Part shown: one piece after another, positions 33,931-43,480 of the stretch
Layout of the letters: every line of letters begins with the position of its first letter
Position numbering within the stretch: position 1 is the stretch's first letter
The notes under the pieces: model-generated
The model's database searches: none
What the model was told of the DNA's origin: nothing
What the model saw: the letters and a program-made list of their open reading frames with translations, nothing else
Program-made: the position numbers and the translations under genes
Assembly: GCA_948443805.1 (NCBI GenBank)
Contig: CAOJUB010000001.1
Coordinates: 124,001-188,000, forward strand
DNA: 64,000 nucleotides
Direction of reading: 5' to 3'
Source: an uncultured Clostridia bacterium
Lineage (GTDB): Bacteria > Bacillota > Clostridia > Oscillospirales > UBA644

Positions 33931-36900
33931 ATGTATAACAAAGTTTCTTCTGACCTGAATTTTGTTGCAAGGGAAAAAGAAATCAAAAAATTCTGGGATG
34001 AGCACCACATTTTCGAAAAGAGCATCGAAAATCGGAAAAACTGCGAGCCCTATACTTTTTACGACGGCCCGCCGACAGCAAACGGCAAACCGCATATCGG
34101 TCATGTTCTCACCCGTGTTATCAAGGATATGATTCCGCGTTACCGCACCATGAAAGGATATATGGTTCCCCGGAAAGCCGGCTGGGACACACACGGTCTG
34201 CCGGTCGAGCTGGAAGTGGAAAAACTGCTGGGGCTGGACGGCAAGGAGCAGATCGAAAAATACGGCCTGGAACCGTTTATTGACCACTGCAAGGAAAGCG
34301 TGTGGAAATATAAGGGGATGTGGGAGGATTTTTCAAAGACCGTTGGTTTTTGGGCGGATATGGAGAATCCGTATGTAACCTATCATAATGAATTTATTGA
34401 ATCCGAGTGGTGGGCTTTAAAGCAGATTTGGGAAAAAGGCCTTCTTTATAAAGGGTTCAAAATCGTACCTTACTGTCCGCGCTGCGGAACGCCGCTTTCG
34501 AGCCATGAGGTTGCGCAGGGGTATAAAACGGTAAAAGAACGTTCCGCGATCGTTCGTTTCCGGGTGAAGGGAGAAAACGCTTATTTTCTTGCCTGGACAA
34601 CCACGCCCTGGACGCTGCCTTCCAATACGGCGCTTTGTGTTAATCCGCAGGAAACCTATGTGAAGGTCAATGCGGCTGACGGGTATACGTATTATCTGGC
34701 TGAAGCGCTTCTGGACCGCGTTTTGGGCAGCCTTGCCGAAGAGGGAAAGCCGGCTTATGAAGTGGTGAAACGCTATACGGGGAGCGACCTGGAATCCCGG
34801 GAATATGAACCTTTGTTTGCCTGCGCGGGCACCGCGGCGGAAAAGCAGGAGAAAAAAGCACATTTTGTCACCTGCGACAGTTATGTTACGATGACCGACG
34901 GCACCGGCATTGTTCACATTGCCCCGGCTTTTGGTGAAGACGACGCAAGGATCGGCCGGAATTATGATCTTCCGTTTATCCAGTTTGTCAACGGAAAAGG
35001 CGAGATGACGGCCGACACACCCTATGAGGGACAATTTGTCAAAGACGCCGATCCGGTGATTTTAAAAGATCTCGACCGGGAAGGAAAACTTTTTTCCGCG
35101 CCGAAATTCGAGCATGACTATCCCTTCTGCTGGCGCTGCGATACGCCGCTGATTTATTATGCGCGGGAATCGTGGTTTATCAAGATGACCGCTGTCCGCG
35201 AGGATCTGATCCGGAATAATAACACCATTAACTGGATCCCTGAATCCATTGGAAAAGGCCGTTTCGGCGATTGGCTGCAGAATGTGCAGGATTGGGGAAT
35301 TTCCCGTAACCGTTATTGGGGAACGCCGCTGAATATCTGGCAGTGCGGCTGTGGGCATATGCATGCTATCGGAAGTATCGAAGAATTAAAATCTATGTCG
35401 GATAACTGCCCGGAGGATATCGAACTGCACCGGCCCTATATTGATGCCGTTACTCTCCGCTGTCCGGAATGCGGCGGCGAAATGCACCGCGTGCCGGAAG
35501 TTATCGACTGTTGGTTCGATTCCGGCGCTATGCCTTTTGCGCAGCTTCACTATCCGTTTGAAAACAAAGAATTGTTTGAGACGCAGTTCCCGGCCGATTT
35601 TATTTCCGAAGCGGTTGATCAGACCCGGGGCTGGTTTTATTCGCTGCTGGCAATTTCTACGTTGATATTTAACAAAGCGCCGTATAAAAACGTAATTGTT
35701 CTCGGCCATGTGCAGGATGAAAACGGGCAGAAAATGTCCAAATCCAAAGGAAATGCTGTTGATCCGTTTGAAGCGCTTGAAAAACACGGCGCCGATGCGA
35801 TCCGCTGGTATTTTTATTCCAACAGTGCCCCGTGGCTTCCAAACCGGTTCCATTCCGGTGCCGTTATTGAAGGGCAGCGGAAACTGATGGGTACCCTCTG
35901 GAATATCTATGCTTTTTATGTGCTTTATGCGAACATCGATAATTTTGACGCGGCAGAGCATTGTCTTTCCTACGACAGCCTTTCGGTTTTGGATAAATGG
36001 CTGCTTTCCAAGCTGAACACCCTGATCGGCGAAGTTGATGAGAATCTTGAAAATTATAAGATTACAGAAACCGCACGGGCATTGCAGGATTTTGTCGATT
36101 TGCTCAGCAACTGGTATGTCCGCCGTTCCCGTGAGCGTTTTTGGGTCAAGGGAATGCCGCAGGATAAGATTAATGCTTATATGACGCTTTATACCGCACT
36201 GGTTTCTTTCTGTAAGGTCGCCGCGCCGATGCTTCCGTTTATGACCGAAGATATTTACCGGAATCTGGTTTCCGGGCATGAAAAGAACGCGCCGGAAAGC
36301 ATTCATCTCTGTGATTTCCCGGCAGCAAACAGCGAACAGATTGATAAAGAGCTGGAAGCCCGTATGGACGAGGTCCTGGATATTGTTGTTCTGGGCCGGA
36401 ATGCCCGTAATTCGGCGAATATTAAAAACCGTCAGCCGATCGGTGATATGTTTGTCAAGGCAGACCGGGAACTTCCGGATTATTTTGTTTCGATCATTAC
36501 CGATGAGTTGAACGTGAAGCGCCTTTCTTTTGTTGAAAACACCGATGAATATGCTTCCTATGTTTTGAAACCTCAGTTGAAGACCTGCGGTCCGAAGTTC
36601 GGCAAACATCTCGGCGAACTCAAAGAAAAGCTGGCTTCCCTCAACGGTTCCGCCGCCGTAAAGGAACTGCATGCCACCGGCGGGCTGAAACTGACGCTCG
36701 GCGGGGAAGAGGCCGTTCTGACAAGCGATGATCTGCTGATTTCTTCTTCGCAGGACGGCGACTACGAAGTCTGCTCCGATTCCGGTATTACCGTTGTTCT
36801 GGATAAACGCCTTTCGCCTGAACTGCTGGAGGAGGGGTTCGTCCGGGAGATTGTCAGCAAAGTGCAGACAATGCGGAAGGATGCCGGGTTTGAAGTGCTG

Positions 36901-37086
36901 GATCAGATTGACGTGTATGTTTCCGGCAGTGAAAAAATCCAACAGATTCTGGAGAAAAATGCGAAAAGTATCAAGAAGGATGTTCTTTGCCGTGCGTTTG
37001 TTTTTTCCGCCGATTCTTCGGTTTCGATGAAAGATTGGAATATCAATGGGGAAAGAGTTTCTTTCGGCGTGAAAAAGATTGGATAA
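33931..37086 (+). CDS. ileS: Isoleucine--tRNA ligase
   Basis: Class I synthetase of 1051 residues with editing activity against Val-tRNA-Ile. The ATG at 33931 is chosen because GAAAGGG precedes it and the family begins there. PHIGH (the HIGH motif) is near residue 55, TTTPWTLPSN in the editing domain near 235, KMSKS near 600, then the anticodon-binding domain. CPRC and CPEC pairs occur inside the protein. Length and the PPTANGKPHIGHV block fit the IleS2 (eukaryote-like) class often linked to mupirocin tolerance; that phenotype is inferred. Controlled by the T-box ahead of it. Confidence 0.97.
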   Translation: MYNKVSSDLNFVAREKEIKKFWDEHHIFEKSIENRKNCEPYTFYDGPPTANGKPHIGHVLTRVIKDMIPRYRTMKGYMVPRKAGWDTHGLPVELEVEKLLGLDGKEQIEKYGLEPFIDHCKESVWKYKGMWEDFSKTVGFWADMENPYVTYHNEFIESEWWALKQIWEKGLLYKGFKIVPYCPRCGTPLSSHEVAQGYKTVKERSAIVRFRVKGENAYFLAWTTTPWTLPSNTALCVNPQETYVKVNAADGYTYYLAEALLDRVLGSLAEEGKPAYEVVKRYTGSDLESREYEPLFACAGTAAEKQEKKAHFVTCDSYVTMTDGTGIVHIAPAFGEDDARIGRNYDLPFIQFVNGKGEMTADTPYEGQFVKDADPVILKDLDREGKLFSAPKFEHDYPFCWRCDTPLIYYARESWFIKMTAVREDLIRNNNTINWIPESIGKGRFGDWLQNVQDWGISRNRYWGTPLNIWQCGCGHMHAIGSIEELKSMSDNCPEDIELHRPYIDAVTLRCPECGGEMHRVPEVIDCWFDSGAMPFAQLHYPFENKELFETQFPADFISEAVDQTRGWFYSLLAISTLIFNKAPYKNVIVLGHVQDENGQKMSKSKGNAVDPFEALEKHGADAIRWYFYSNSAPWLPNRFHSGAVIEGQRKLMGTLWNIYAFYVLYANIDNFDAAEHCLSYDSLSVLDKWLLSKLNTLIGEVDENLENYKITETARALQDFVDLLSNWYVRRSRERFWVKGMPQDKINAYMTLYTALVSFCKVAAPMLPFMTEDIYRNLVSGHEKNAPESIHLCDFPAANSEQIDKELEARMDEVLDIVVLGRNARNSANIKNRQPIGDMFVKADRELPDYFVSIITDELNVKRLSFVENTDEYASYVLKPQLKTCGPKFGKHLGELKEKLASLNGSAAVKELHATGGLKLTLGGEEAVLTSDDLLISSSQDGDYEVCSDSGITVVLDKRLSPELLEEGFVREIVSKVQTMRKDAGFEVLDQIDVYVSGSEKIQQILEKNAKSIKKDVLCRAFVFSADSSVSMKDWNINGERVSFGVKKIG

Positions 37087-37092
37087 AATAGG

Positions 37093-37132
37093 GAAGAGGG
37101 ATATTGCTCAGGCATGATCCCTCTTCTTTTTT
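37093..37132 (+). terminator. Intrinsic terminator after ileS
   Basis: GAAGAGGGAT (37093-37102) pairs with ATCCCTCTTC (37117-37126), followed by a T-run. Confidence 0.9.
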
Positions 37133-37148
37133 CCGGCGTAAAGAAAAA

Positions 37149-37188
37149 ACAGACGTCCGAAATCTAAAATCAGATTCCGGACGTCTGT
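37149..37188 (-). terminator. Terminator of the tRNA-Thr gene
   Basis: ACAGACGTCCG (37149-37159) pairs with CGGACGTCTGT (37178-37188). On the minus strand it directly follows the tRNA CCA end and is followed by a T-run. Confidence 0.9.
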
Positions 37189-37264
37189 TGGAGCTGGTAA
37201 TCGGATTCGAACCGATGACCTGTTCATTACGAGTGAACCGCTCTACCGACTGAGCCATACCAGC
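37189..37264 (-). tRNA. tRNA-Thr (anticodon CGT)
   Basis: A 76-nt cloverleaf on the minus strand: acceptor GCTGGTA/TACCAGC, D arm with AGTCGGTAGA, anticodon stem GTTCA/TGAAC around the loop CTCGTAA (anticodon CGT, reading ACG), T arm with GGTTCGAATCC, discriminator T and an encoded CCA. Its own terminator follows. Confidence 0.96.
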
Positions 37265-37334
37265 GCGCAGTATCATTATTCTATCATAAAAAAACTTTTT
37301 TTTCAAGGTTCTCCGGCAATATGTTGCATTTTGT

Positions 37335-37754
37335 TCATTTTTTCAGCGCTGCGGTTTCCTTTCCGAAAATTAGGCGGTTGATCTGTCCGTTCAGCCAGGC
37401 GGTTCCCGCTGTTACGCCGAGCTTTGCATAGGCAACGGGAATGGTCAGCCCGAAACAGAGCAAAATCAGCAGCCCTGCAGAAAGGACGGTTATGGCAATG
37501 GAAAGGGCCAAAAAACGGAAGAATCGCCGGGCGTCGTTTTGCCGGTTCAGGTTTGCATAACGGATTTTCCGGATAAGAAAATACCGGTTGAATGCGGAGA
37601 GCAGATAAGAGATCATTTGAGAAAGGATCAGCGGCAGGGAAAAAAACAGAACGGCAGCCAGAAATAACAGAAAATCCGCAAGGAAATTCCCCAGCCATAT
37701 TCCGATTCCGATCAGGGCTGACCGGAGAAGGTCGCGCAGATTGATTTTCAGCAA
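37335..37754 (-). CDS. GtrA family membrane protein
   Basis: 139 residues with four hydrophobic segments, the GtrA/flippase-like fold. Family members are thought to move undecaprenyl-linked sugars or assist cell-surface glycosylation. The segment SYLLSAFNRYFLIRK between helices 2 and 3 is the family hallmark. Its start lies 3 bp after the rodA stop, so the two are cotranscribed. The 80 bp after it show no clear terminator. Confidence 0.78.
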   Translation of the reverse strand: MLKINLRDLLRSALIGIGIWLGNFLADFLLFLAAVLFFSLPLILSQMISYLLSAFNRYFLIRKIRYANLNRQNDARRFFRFLALSIAITVLSAGLLILLCFGLTIPVAYAKLGVTAGTAWLNGQINRLIFGKETAALKK

Positions 37755-37757
37755 TTT

Positions 37758-38900
37758 TCAGCGTCTTCTTTTCTTGGTAAAACTCAGAACCCGTTCCGGT
37801 TTGACCCGTACCCCCTGAACAAAGCCCATGCAGACAAACAGGCTCAAAACCGATGAGCCACCGTAGCTGACAAAGGGCAGGGTAACGCCGATAACGGGGG
37901 AGAGGCCGACGCACATTCCAATATTGATGCAGGATTGCAGCAGCAGCATGACCCCGATAGCGGTACAGAGATAGGCTCCTGCTTTATCTTTTGCCTGAAT
38001 TCCGTTTTTTATTACAAGTGCCGCGATCAAAAGCAGTAGAAGAATGATGCCCATGCAACCGATAAACCCGAATTCCTCTCCGATAATGGAAAAAATAAAG
38101 TCGGTCGCTTTTTCCGGCAGGAGCGAGTTTTGGTTCTGGATTCCGTTTCCGTATCCCATGCCGTTCATGCCGCCGGAACCAATTGCAATTTTAGAGACAA
38201 TCGGCTGCAGACCGTAGCCGAGCGGGTCTAATTCCGGCTGAAATCCATAGATAATCCGCGACTGCTGATATTCGCCCAGCCGGGACCAGATAATGGGAAC
38301 GGCGGCAATGCCGAGTACGGCGAACATGGCCATATACCGATAATAGATTCCTGCAACAAACAGCATGGCGACAAACATGCCGAGATAGATCAGCACGGTT
38401 CCGATATCTTTTTGCAGAATAATCGGCAACGCATAACAGGCGAAGTGTAGGCCGACCAAAAGAATATTTTTAAGTTTGTTGATGTCTTTCCCCAGTTTTT
38501 TCAAATGGGTTCCCATGGTGATGGCAAAGGCGGTTTTGGTAAACTCGGAGGGCTGCACCATGATAAATTCCAGATCGATCCAGTTTTTGTTTCCGTTGAC
38601 TTCCGTTCCGAAAAACGCGGTGAAGAGAAGCAGCGCCGCGCAGACGCCGACAATGATAGGCGAAATTTCTCCCAGGATTTCATAATCTACTTTGGAAAGC
38701 ACAATCATGACAATGAATCCGATTGCAATTGCCGCAATTTGAATGGTGACGCAGCGTTTCCAGTTATAGTCCGCGTTGTTTGCCGTGGCGCTGGAAACCG
38801 CAACGACGCCGAACGAGGAGAGGGCGAGGATTGCCAGGATCAGCAGCTTGTCGACTGCCCGGATATACTGGAATATTCCTGAAAAAATGCGTTTGACCAT
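37758..38900 (-). CDS. rodA: SEDS peptidoglycan polymerase RodA (FtsW/RodA/SpoVE family)
   Basis: 380-residue integral membrane glycosyltransferase that polymerises lipid II during growth. About ten membrane segments; conserved LQKDIGTVLIY, the catalytic-loop segment ATDFIFSIIGEEFGF and the C-terminal PFVSYGGSS are present. rodA is preferred over ftsW because of its lone position away from the mur cluster, but SpoVE or FtsW cannot be excluded. It has a consensus promoter and is followed by gtrA. Confidence 0.88.
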   Translation of the reverse strand: MVKRIFSGIFQYIRAVDKLLILAILALSSFGVVAVSSATANNADYNWKRCVTIQIAAIAIGFIVMIVLSKVDYEILGEISPIIVGVCAALLLFTAFFGTEVNGNKNWIDLEFIMVQPSEFTKTAFAITMGTHLKKLGKDINKLKNILLVGLHFACYALPIILQKDIGTVLIYLGMFVAMLFVAGIYYRYMAMFAVLGIAAVPIIWSRLGEYQQSRIIYGFQPELDPLGYGLQPIVSKIAIGSGGMNGMGYGNGIQNQNSLLPEKATDFIFSIIGEEFGFIGCMGIILLLLLIAALVIKNGIQAKDKAGAYLCTAIGVMLLLQSCINIGMCVGLSPVIGVTLPFVSYGGSSVLSLFVCMGFVQGVRVKPERVLSFTKKRRR

Positions 38901-38944
38901 GCCGTCTCCTTTCTCTTTCTGAAAATGATAACTGTATTATATAC

Positions 38945-38973
38945 ATTATATACGATTCTGAATTTCTTGTCAA
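38945..38973 (-). promoter_or_regulatory. Promoter of rodA-gtrA
   Basis: On the minus strand TTGACA (38973-38968), 17-bp spacer, TATAAT (38950-38945). Confidence 0.92.
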
Positions 38974-39062
38974 CCTTACGGAAAAGAAATTCATACTTTG
39001 TTTGCGCTTTCCATATGATGGAACGGGGCGGAAACGATTTCCCCCGGGAAAGAGGTTTTGGT

Positions 39063-39659
39063 ATGAAAATAAAAGTAAATCCATTCGCTGTTCTTTTACT
39101 TTTATTTTCGGTTTTTTTTCTCGATCGGTTTCCTCTGGTCTGTCTTGTTTTTGCTGCCTGCGCGCACGAGCTCAGCCATTTGTGTCTGTTCCATTTTTTC
39201 GGTGTTCGGACGCGGCAGCTGGAAATTCTCCCTTTCGGCATTGCGGCCTCTTTTGACGGGGTTGCGGCGCTTTCTTACCGTCAGGAGCTTGTTTGTGTAC
39301 TTGCCGGGCCTCTGGCCAATTTTTTATGCGCGGCGCTGTTTTTTTTCATTTCGCTTGTGCCGGTTTTTTCGGGCCGGATTTCCGGGGCGGAAATGCCGTT
39401 TCTGTGTAATCTTGCCCTGGGGATTGTGAATCTGCTTCCGATTTATCCCCTCGACGGCGGGCGATGCTTGTTTTGTTTGTTGAAAGACCGTTTTTCTTAT
39501 GAGAAAGCGGAAAAGATGATCCGTATTCTGTCGTTTCTTTTTCTTCTTCCTTTGCTTGTTGCCGGAATCGTTCTTGCGCTGGATACCTCGTATAATTTTT
39601 CTTTGATATTTATCTTCGCTTATCTTGTATGTTACCTGCTTTTTAACGGAACAGACTAA
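39063..39659 (+). CDS. M50 family site-2 protease (SpoIVFB-like)
   Basis: 198-residue intramembrane zinc metalloprotease. HELSH (H35, E36, H39) lies in the second hydrophobic segment and the third zinc ligand is the Asp of NLLPIYPLDGGR near residue 130. No CBS or PDZ domain is present, as in small SpoIVFB-like members. SpoIVFB releases pro-sigma-K in spore formers, but many paralogues exist, so this is only a candidate. The ATG at 39063 follows GAAAGAGG. It is divergent from rodA. Confidence 0.85.
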   Translation: MKIKVNPFAVLLLLFSVFFLDRFPLVCLVFAACAHELSHLCLFHFFGVRTRQLEILPFGIAASFDGVAALSYRQELVCVLAGPLANFLCAALFFFISLVPVFSGRISGAEMPFLCNLALGIVNLLPIYPLDGGRCLFCLLKDRFSYEKAEKMIRILSFLFLLPLLVAGIVLALDTSYNFSLIFIFAYLVCYLLFNGTD

Positions 39660-39737
39660 ATGACACGAAAAGTTCACGAATTTTTATTATAATGATTTCG
39701 ACAAAATTCAGCGGATTTCGGATTTCTCCGAAAAAAG

Positions 39738-42128
39738 GTGATTGACATTAAACGGTTTTTGTTCAGCTTTGGTTTCACTTTTACGCTTACGGTGGCCGCA
39801 GGGGAATTTTTGTTAAAGGATTCCTGGATCGTTGGGGCGGCTGCGGTTGCGGCGTTTGCTTTTTCTGTTCTTTTGTTTCTGTCGGCCTGTCTGGCAAAGA
39901 AAAAGAAACGTTTTCGCGAAATTTGTTTCAGCGCCGCCTTTCTTTTCCTTGCTGTTGCTTTCGGTGCGGCGCGGTGGAGCTATGCCGATTTTCATTATGC
40001 AAGAACGGGTGAATTATTTGCCGGGAAAAGTGTGGAACTGACGTTGGAGATCACCGAGGAGAGCCGGGTGACCCGGAGCGGCGCCGTTCTGTATACCGCC
40101 CGGCCGCTTGCCGGCGATCCCTTTTCTTATTCCGTGAGCTTTTCTGACCGTTCCGGTTTGAACCTTGAAGTTTATGACCGGATCCAGGGTACTTTTTCTG
40201 CTGAATTTCCGTTGGAAGACTATCGTTCGAAAAACCGGGCGGAAAATAAAATTCTTTATCTGACGCTGGAAAAGGATGCCGGTTATGATATCCTCCGGCC
40301 GGAGGACAAGCCGTTTAGTTATTGTTTTGTTCTTCTCCGGCGTTCGGTCAAAACAACGCTTTCCCGCTGGCTTGGCGAGGCTTCCGGTTTTGCCTGCGGA
40401 ATGATGACGGGAGACTCCGGCGGACTTTCGGAGGCGGATTACGATGTACTTGCCCGCGCCGGTCTTTTACATGTCACAGCCGTTTCGGGTTTGCATGTGA
40501 GTTTGCTTTGTTCGCTTTTGATGCTGGTGTTGAAACCGGTTCGGAATGTTCCGCTCCGGTTATTGCTGTGCGGCGCCTGTATTTTTCTTTTGTGCGGGAT
40601 TTGCGGCTTTACGCCGTCGGCCGTCAGAGCCGCAGTGATGACGGGTTTCTCTTTCCTTCCTGCATTTTGTCCGGGAAGCCCTCGGTATGAACCGCTGAAC
40701 GGGCTGGGTCTTGCCGCGCTGCTGATTCTCGGCATAAATCCTATGAGTATTGGTTCCGCCTCGTTTCTCCTGTCCTTTTCTTCCACCTTGGGAATTCTTG
40801 TTTTATGCGAACCGTTGACCGAGAGACTCTCAACCTTTGCTTTCCGGCGGTTTTCCTTCATCCCCGGGAAGATTTCCGGTGCGGTGATTGCTTGTTTCTC
40901 GGTTTCGGTCAGCTGTTTTCTCTTTTCTGCGCCGGTTACGGTTCTTTGTTTCGGGACACTTACGCCGGCAGGGATTCTTTCCAATCTTCTGGTCTTTTTC
41001 CTGTTTCCCGTCGTGTTTTCCCTCTGCCTTGTCCTTCTGTTGTTTTCTGCGATCCCCGGCCTTTCTTCACTTTGTTTTCTTCCGGCTTTCTTTATCAAGA
41101 TTGGAGTGAATTATATCATGTCTGTTGCCCGCCATATTGCCGCGTTGGATTTCGCAACGTTTGAACTGAGCCGGAATCGGCTTCCGGTAATTCTGATTCT
41201 GCTGTTTATTGCGGCCTGCTCTGTCGGGCTTCTTCTGCTCGGCAAACGGGCGAGAAAGAAGAAGCAGAAAAAGAAATATCTGTTTGTTTCGGTTTTGCTG
41301 GTGATCCTTGCCGCTGCGGTTTTTCTTTTTGTTTTCGCCGGCACGTTCTTTTCCGGAAATCTGGAGACCTCCGATGTTCAGATTGCTTTCCTCAATGTGG
41401 GGCAGGGAAGCTGCATTGTTGTGCGCGACGGGGAGACGACCGTTGTTTACGACTGCGGCGGAACAGTTTCTCCCGCAGGAACAGCCGAAACCTGGCTGCG
41501 GAAGAACGGCGTTGACGAGATCGATTATCTAGTGGTTTCCCATTTGCATGACGACCATGCCAACGGGGTTGCTTCGCTCTGCGGAAAATATCCGGTCGGC
41601 ACAATTTGTTTCCCTGCGGCCGAAGGCGAAGCGGAGATTGAATCGGAAATCCGGCTGGCGGCGATGAAATATGACATTCCGATCCTTTCGCTTTCAGAAG
41701 ATTTTGAATTTTCTTCGGAACGGCTGTCTTTTCATCTGCTGACGGCGCATATCGATCCGGCTTCGGAAGATCAGAATGAAAACTGCGTTGTTCTGAAACT
41801 CGATTATCTCGATTTTACCGCGCTTTTCACCGGCGATATCCCTTCGGCGGCAGAAAAGCGGCTGTTGGATTCCTACGGCGCTTTCCCGGTGGATGTATTG
41901 GCGGTTCCGCACCACGGTTCTCCGTTTTCTTCATCAGAGGAATTTCTTTTTCGGCTCGCGCCTTCGGTTTCAGTTATTTCGGTCGGTGCGGGCAATACCT
42001 ACGGTCATCCGGCGGATGAGGTCGTTTCCCGGCTGCTTTCTTACGGCTCGGTTTTCCTGACAAAGGATTCGGGAACGGTTACCGTTACGACCGACGGCGC
42101 TTCTTTTTTTGTTGCAACCGAGAAATAA
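39738..42128 (+). CDS. comEC: ComEC/Rec2 DNA internalisation protein
   Basis: 796-residue membrane channel for single-stranded DNA uptake. In order: two N-terminal helices, an OB-like DUF4131 region (about 60-190), the Competence domain with LLHVTAVSGLHVSLL (about 240-250) and around eight more helices, then a C-terminal metallo-beta-lactamase domain (about 555-790) with SHLHDDHANG and LAVPHHGS. All three parts are intact, which suggests potential for natural transformation. The start is uncertain: a GTG at 39738 abuts AAAAAAGG, and no ATG is near. Confidence 0.92.
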   Translation: MIDIKRFLFSFGFTFTLTVAAGEFLLKDSWIVGAAAVAAFAFSVLLFLSACLAKKKKRFREICFSAAFLFLAVAFGAARWSYADFHYARTGELFAGKSVELTLEITEESRVTRSGAVLYTARPLAGDPFSYSVSFSDRSGLNLEVYDRIQGTFSAEFPLEDYRSKNRAENKILYLTLEKDAGYDILRPEDKPFSYCFVLLRRSVKTTLSRWLGEASGFACGMMTGDSGGLSEADYDVLARAGLLHVTAVSGLHVSLLCSLLMLVLKPVRNVPLRLLLCGACIFLLCGICGFTPSAVRAAVMTGFSFLPAFCPGSPRYEPLNGLGLAALLILGINPMSIGSASFLLSFSSTLGILVLCEPLTERLSTFAFRRFSFIPGKISGAVIACFSVSVSCFLFSAPVTVLCFGTLTPAGILSNLLVFFLFPVVFSLCLVLLLFSAIPGLSSLCFLPAFFIKIGVNYIMSVARHIAALDFATFELSRNRLPVILILLFIAACSVGLLLLGKRARKKKQKKKYLFVSVLLVILAAAVFLFVFAGTFFSGNLETSDVQIAFLNVGQGSCIVVRDGETTVVYDCGGTVSPAGTAETWLRKNGVDEIDYLVVSHLHDDHANGVASLCGKYPVGTICFPAAEGEAEIESEIRLAAMKYDIPILSLSEDFEFSSERLSFHLLTAHIDPASEDQNENCVVLKLDYLDFTALFTGDIPSAAEKRLLDSYGAFPVDVLAVPHHGSPFSSSEEFLFRLAPSVSVISVGAGNTYGHPADEVVSRLLSYGSVFLTKDSGTVTVTTDGASFFVATEK

Positions 42129-42153
42129 GCGTTTTTTGCCAATCGGCGTGCTA

Positions 42154-42182
42154 TTGACAACTGCGGCGGGTTTTGGTATAAT
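42154..42182 (+). promoter_or_regulatory. Promoter of the alanyl-tRNA editing gene
   Basis: TTGACA (42154-42159), 17-bp spacer, TATAAT (42177-42182) with an upstream TGG. Confidence 0.92.
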
Positions 42183-42310
42183 AAAAAACAGAAGGCAGTG
42201 TTTTGGAAACCGTTCGTTTACGAAATAGAAGAGCGCAAACAAAAATAAGCAAGCTGTTCTTTGCGGTTTTTCTTCAATACAGAATGCTGCGGAAAAGGAA
42301 ACGGTTTTTT

Positions 42311-43480
42311 ATGACCAAAAAATTGTTTTATCAGAACCCGTATCTGTCGGAATTTTCTTCCGAAGTCCGTTCCTGTACCGAAATGCAGGGGCAATATGCG
42401 GTGGTTCTTGCCGAAACGCTGTTTTACCCCGAGGGGGGCGGTCAGCCTGCCGACCGGGGAGAGCTTGGCGGATTCCCGGTGGAAGATGTTCGGGAGCAGA
42501 ACGGAGAAGTGGTTCATTTTTTGCCCCGCCCTATTCCTGTCGGCAGTCCGGTTCTCGGCAAGGTCGATTTCCCGTACCGTTTTTCTCTGATGCAGCAGCA
42601 TAGCGGCGAACATATTTTTTCGGGAATCGCGTATGAAGCTTTTGGTTGCCGGAATGTCGGTTTTCATATGAATGAGGCTTTTGTTTCGGTTGATTTTGAC
42701 CGGCCGCTGTCTTTGGAACAGCTGCTTGATATCGAGACAGAATCGAACCGGCGGATTTTTAAAAATCTTGAAATTACCTCCTTTTGGCTTTCTTCCGCCA
42801 AGGCCGATACCGTTGCGTATCGTTTTAAAAAGAAAATTTCTGGCGAAATCCGGATTGTTGAAATTCTGCAGACCGATCGGTGCGCCTGCTGCGGACTGCA
42901 TGTTTCCCGCACCGGTGAAATCGGGATTTTGAAGGTCGAATCGTTTCAGAATTATAAAGGCGGTGTCCGTGTTTTTCTGAAAATCGGTGAACAGGCGCTG
43001 ATAGACTACCGGGAAAAAAACCGGGAACTTCATTCGCTTGCCGCAGCATTGTCGGTAAAGCCGGGGGAGGCCTATGCTTCGGTCTGCCGTCTGCTGAAAG
43101 ACGGCGAATGCAAAAAACAGGAAAGAAACAGCCTCGAGAACCGATATTTTCGGCTATTGTCCGATTCTCTCCCAAAGTCTTCATGCCTTTGTGTGTATGA
43201 ACCGGATCTGGAAGCGGAGGCTGTCGGCCGGTTGGCCTGTTTGTTGGGAGAAGAGAAAGAGCGGATTTGTTGTGCGGTTCTGTCCGGCATGCCGGGACAT
43301 TTTCTTTATGCGGTAGCTTCCTCCGTCGATGCACGGCCGCTTTGCCGGCGGCTGAACGAACGGTTTTCGGGAAAAGGCGGCGGCAAAAAAGAACTCTGCC
43401 GGGGAAGCCTTTCTGTCGGAACTTATCAAGAAATAGAAAGAGAGATCATGCTTTTTGAAACTGGAACAGGCAGTCATTGA
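42311..43480 (+). CDS. Alanyl-tRNA editing protein (AlaX-L type)
   Basis: 389-residue freestanding homologue of the AlaRS editing domain, which clears Ser- or Gly-tRNA-Ala in trans. The zinc motifs are QQHSGEH (about 97-103) and CCGLH (about 196-200), preceded by the family start FYPEGGGQPADRG; a DHHA1-like C-terminal domain follows. The ATG at 42311 is used because homology begins there; AAAAGGAAAC lies about 11 bp upstream. The next gene starts inside its last 26 bp. Confidence 0.9.
   Translation: MTKKLFYQNPYLSEFSSEVRSCTEMQGQYAVVLAETLFYPEGGGQPADRGELGGFPVEDVREQNGEVVHFLPRPIPVGSPVLGKVDFPYRFSLMQQHSGEHIFSGIAYEAFGCRNVGFHMNEAFVSVDFDRPLSLEQLLDIETESNRRIFKNLEITSFWLSSAKADTVAYRFKKKISGEIRIVEILQTDRCACCGLHVSRTGEIGILKVESFQNYKGGVRVFLKIGEQALIDYREKNRELHSLAAALSVKPGEAYASVCRLLKDGECKKQERNSLENRYFRLLSDSLPKSSCLCVYEPDLEAEAVGRLACLLGEEKERICCAVLSGMPGHFLYAVASSVDARPLCRRLNERFSGKGGGKKELCRGSLSVGTYQEIEREIMLFETGTGSH

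Noticed and set aside
35386-36942. 518-codon open frame antisense to ileS
   Set aside because: A shadow of ileS coding sequence; no recognisable domain, and ileS is unambiguous.
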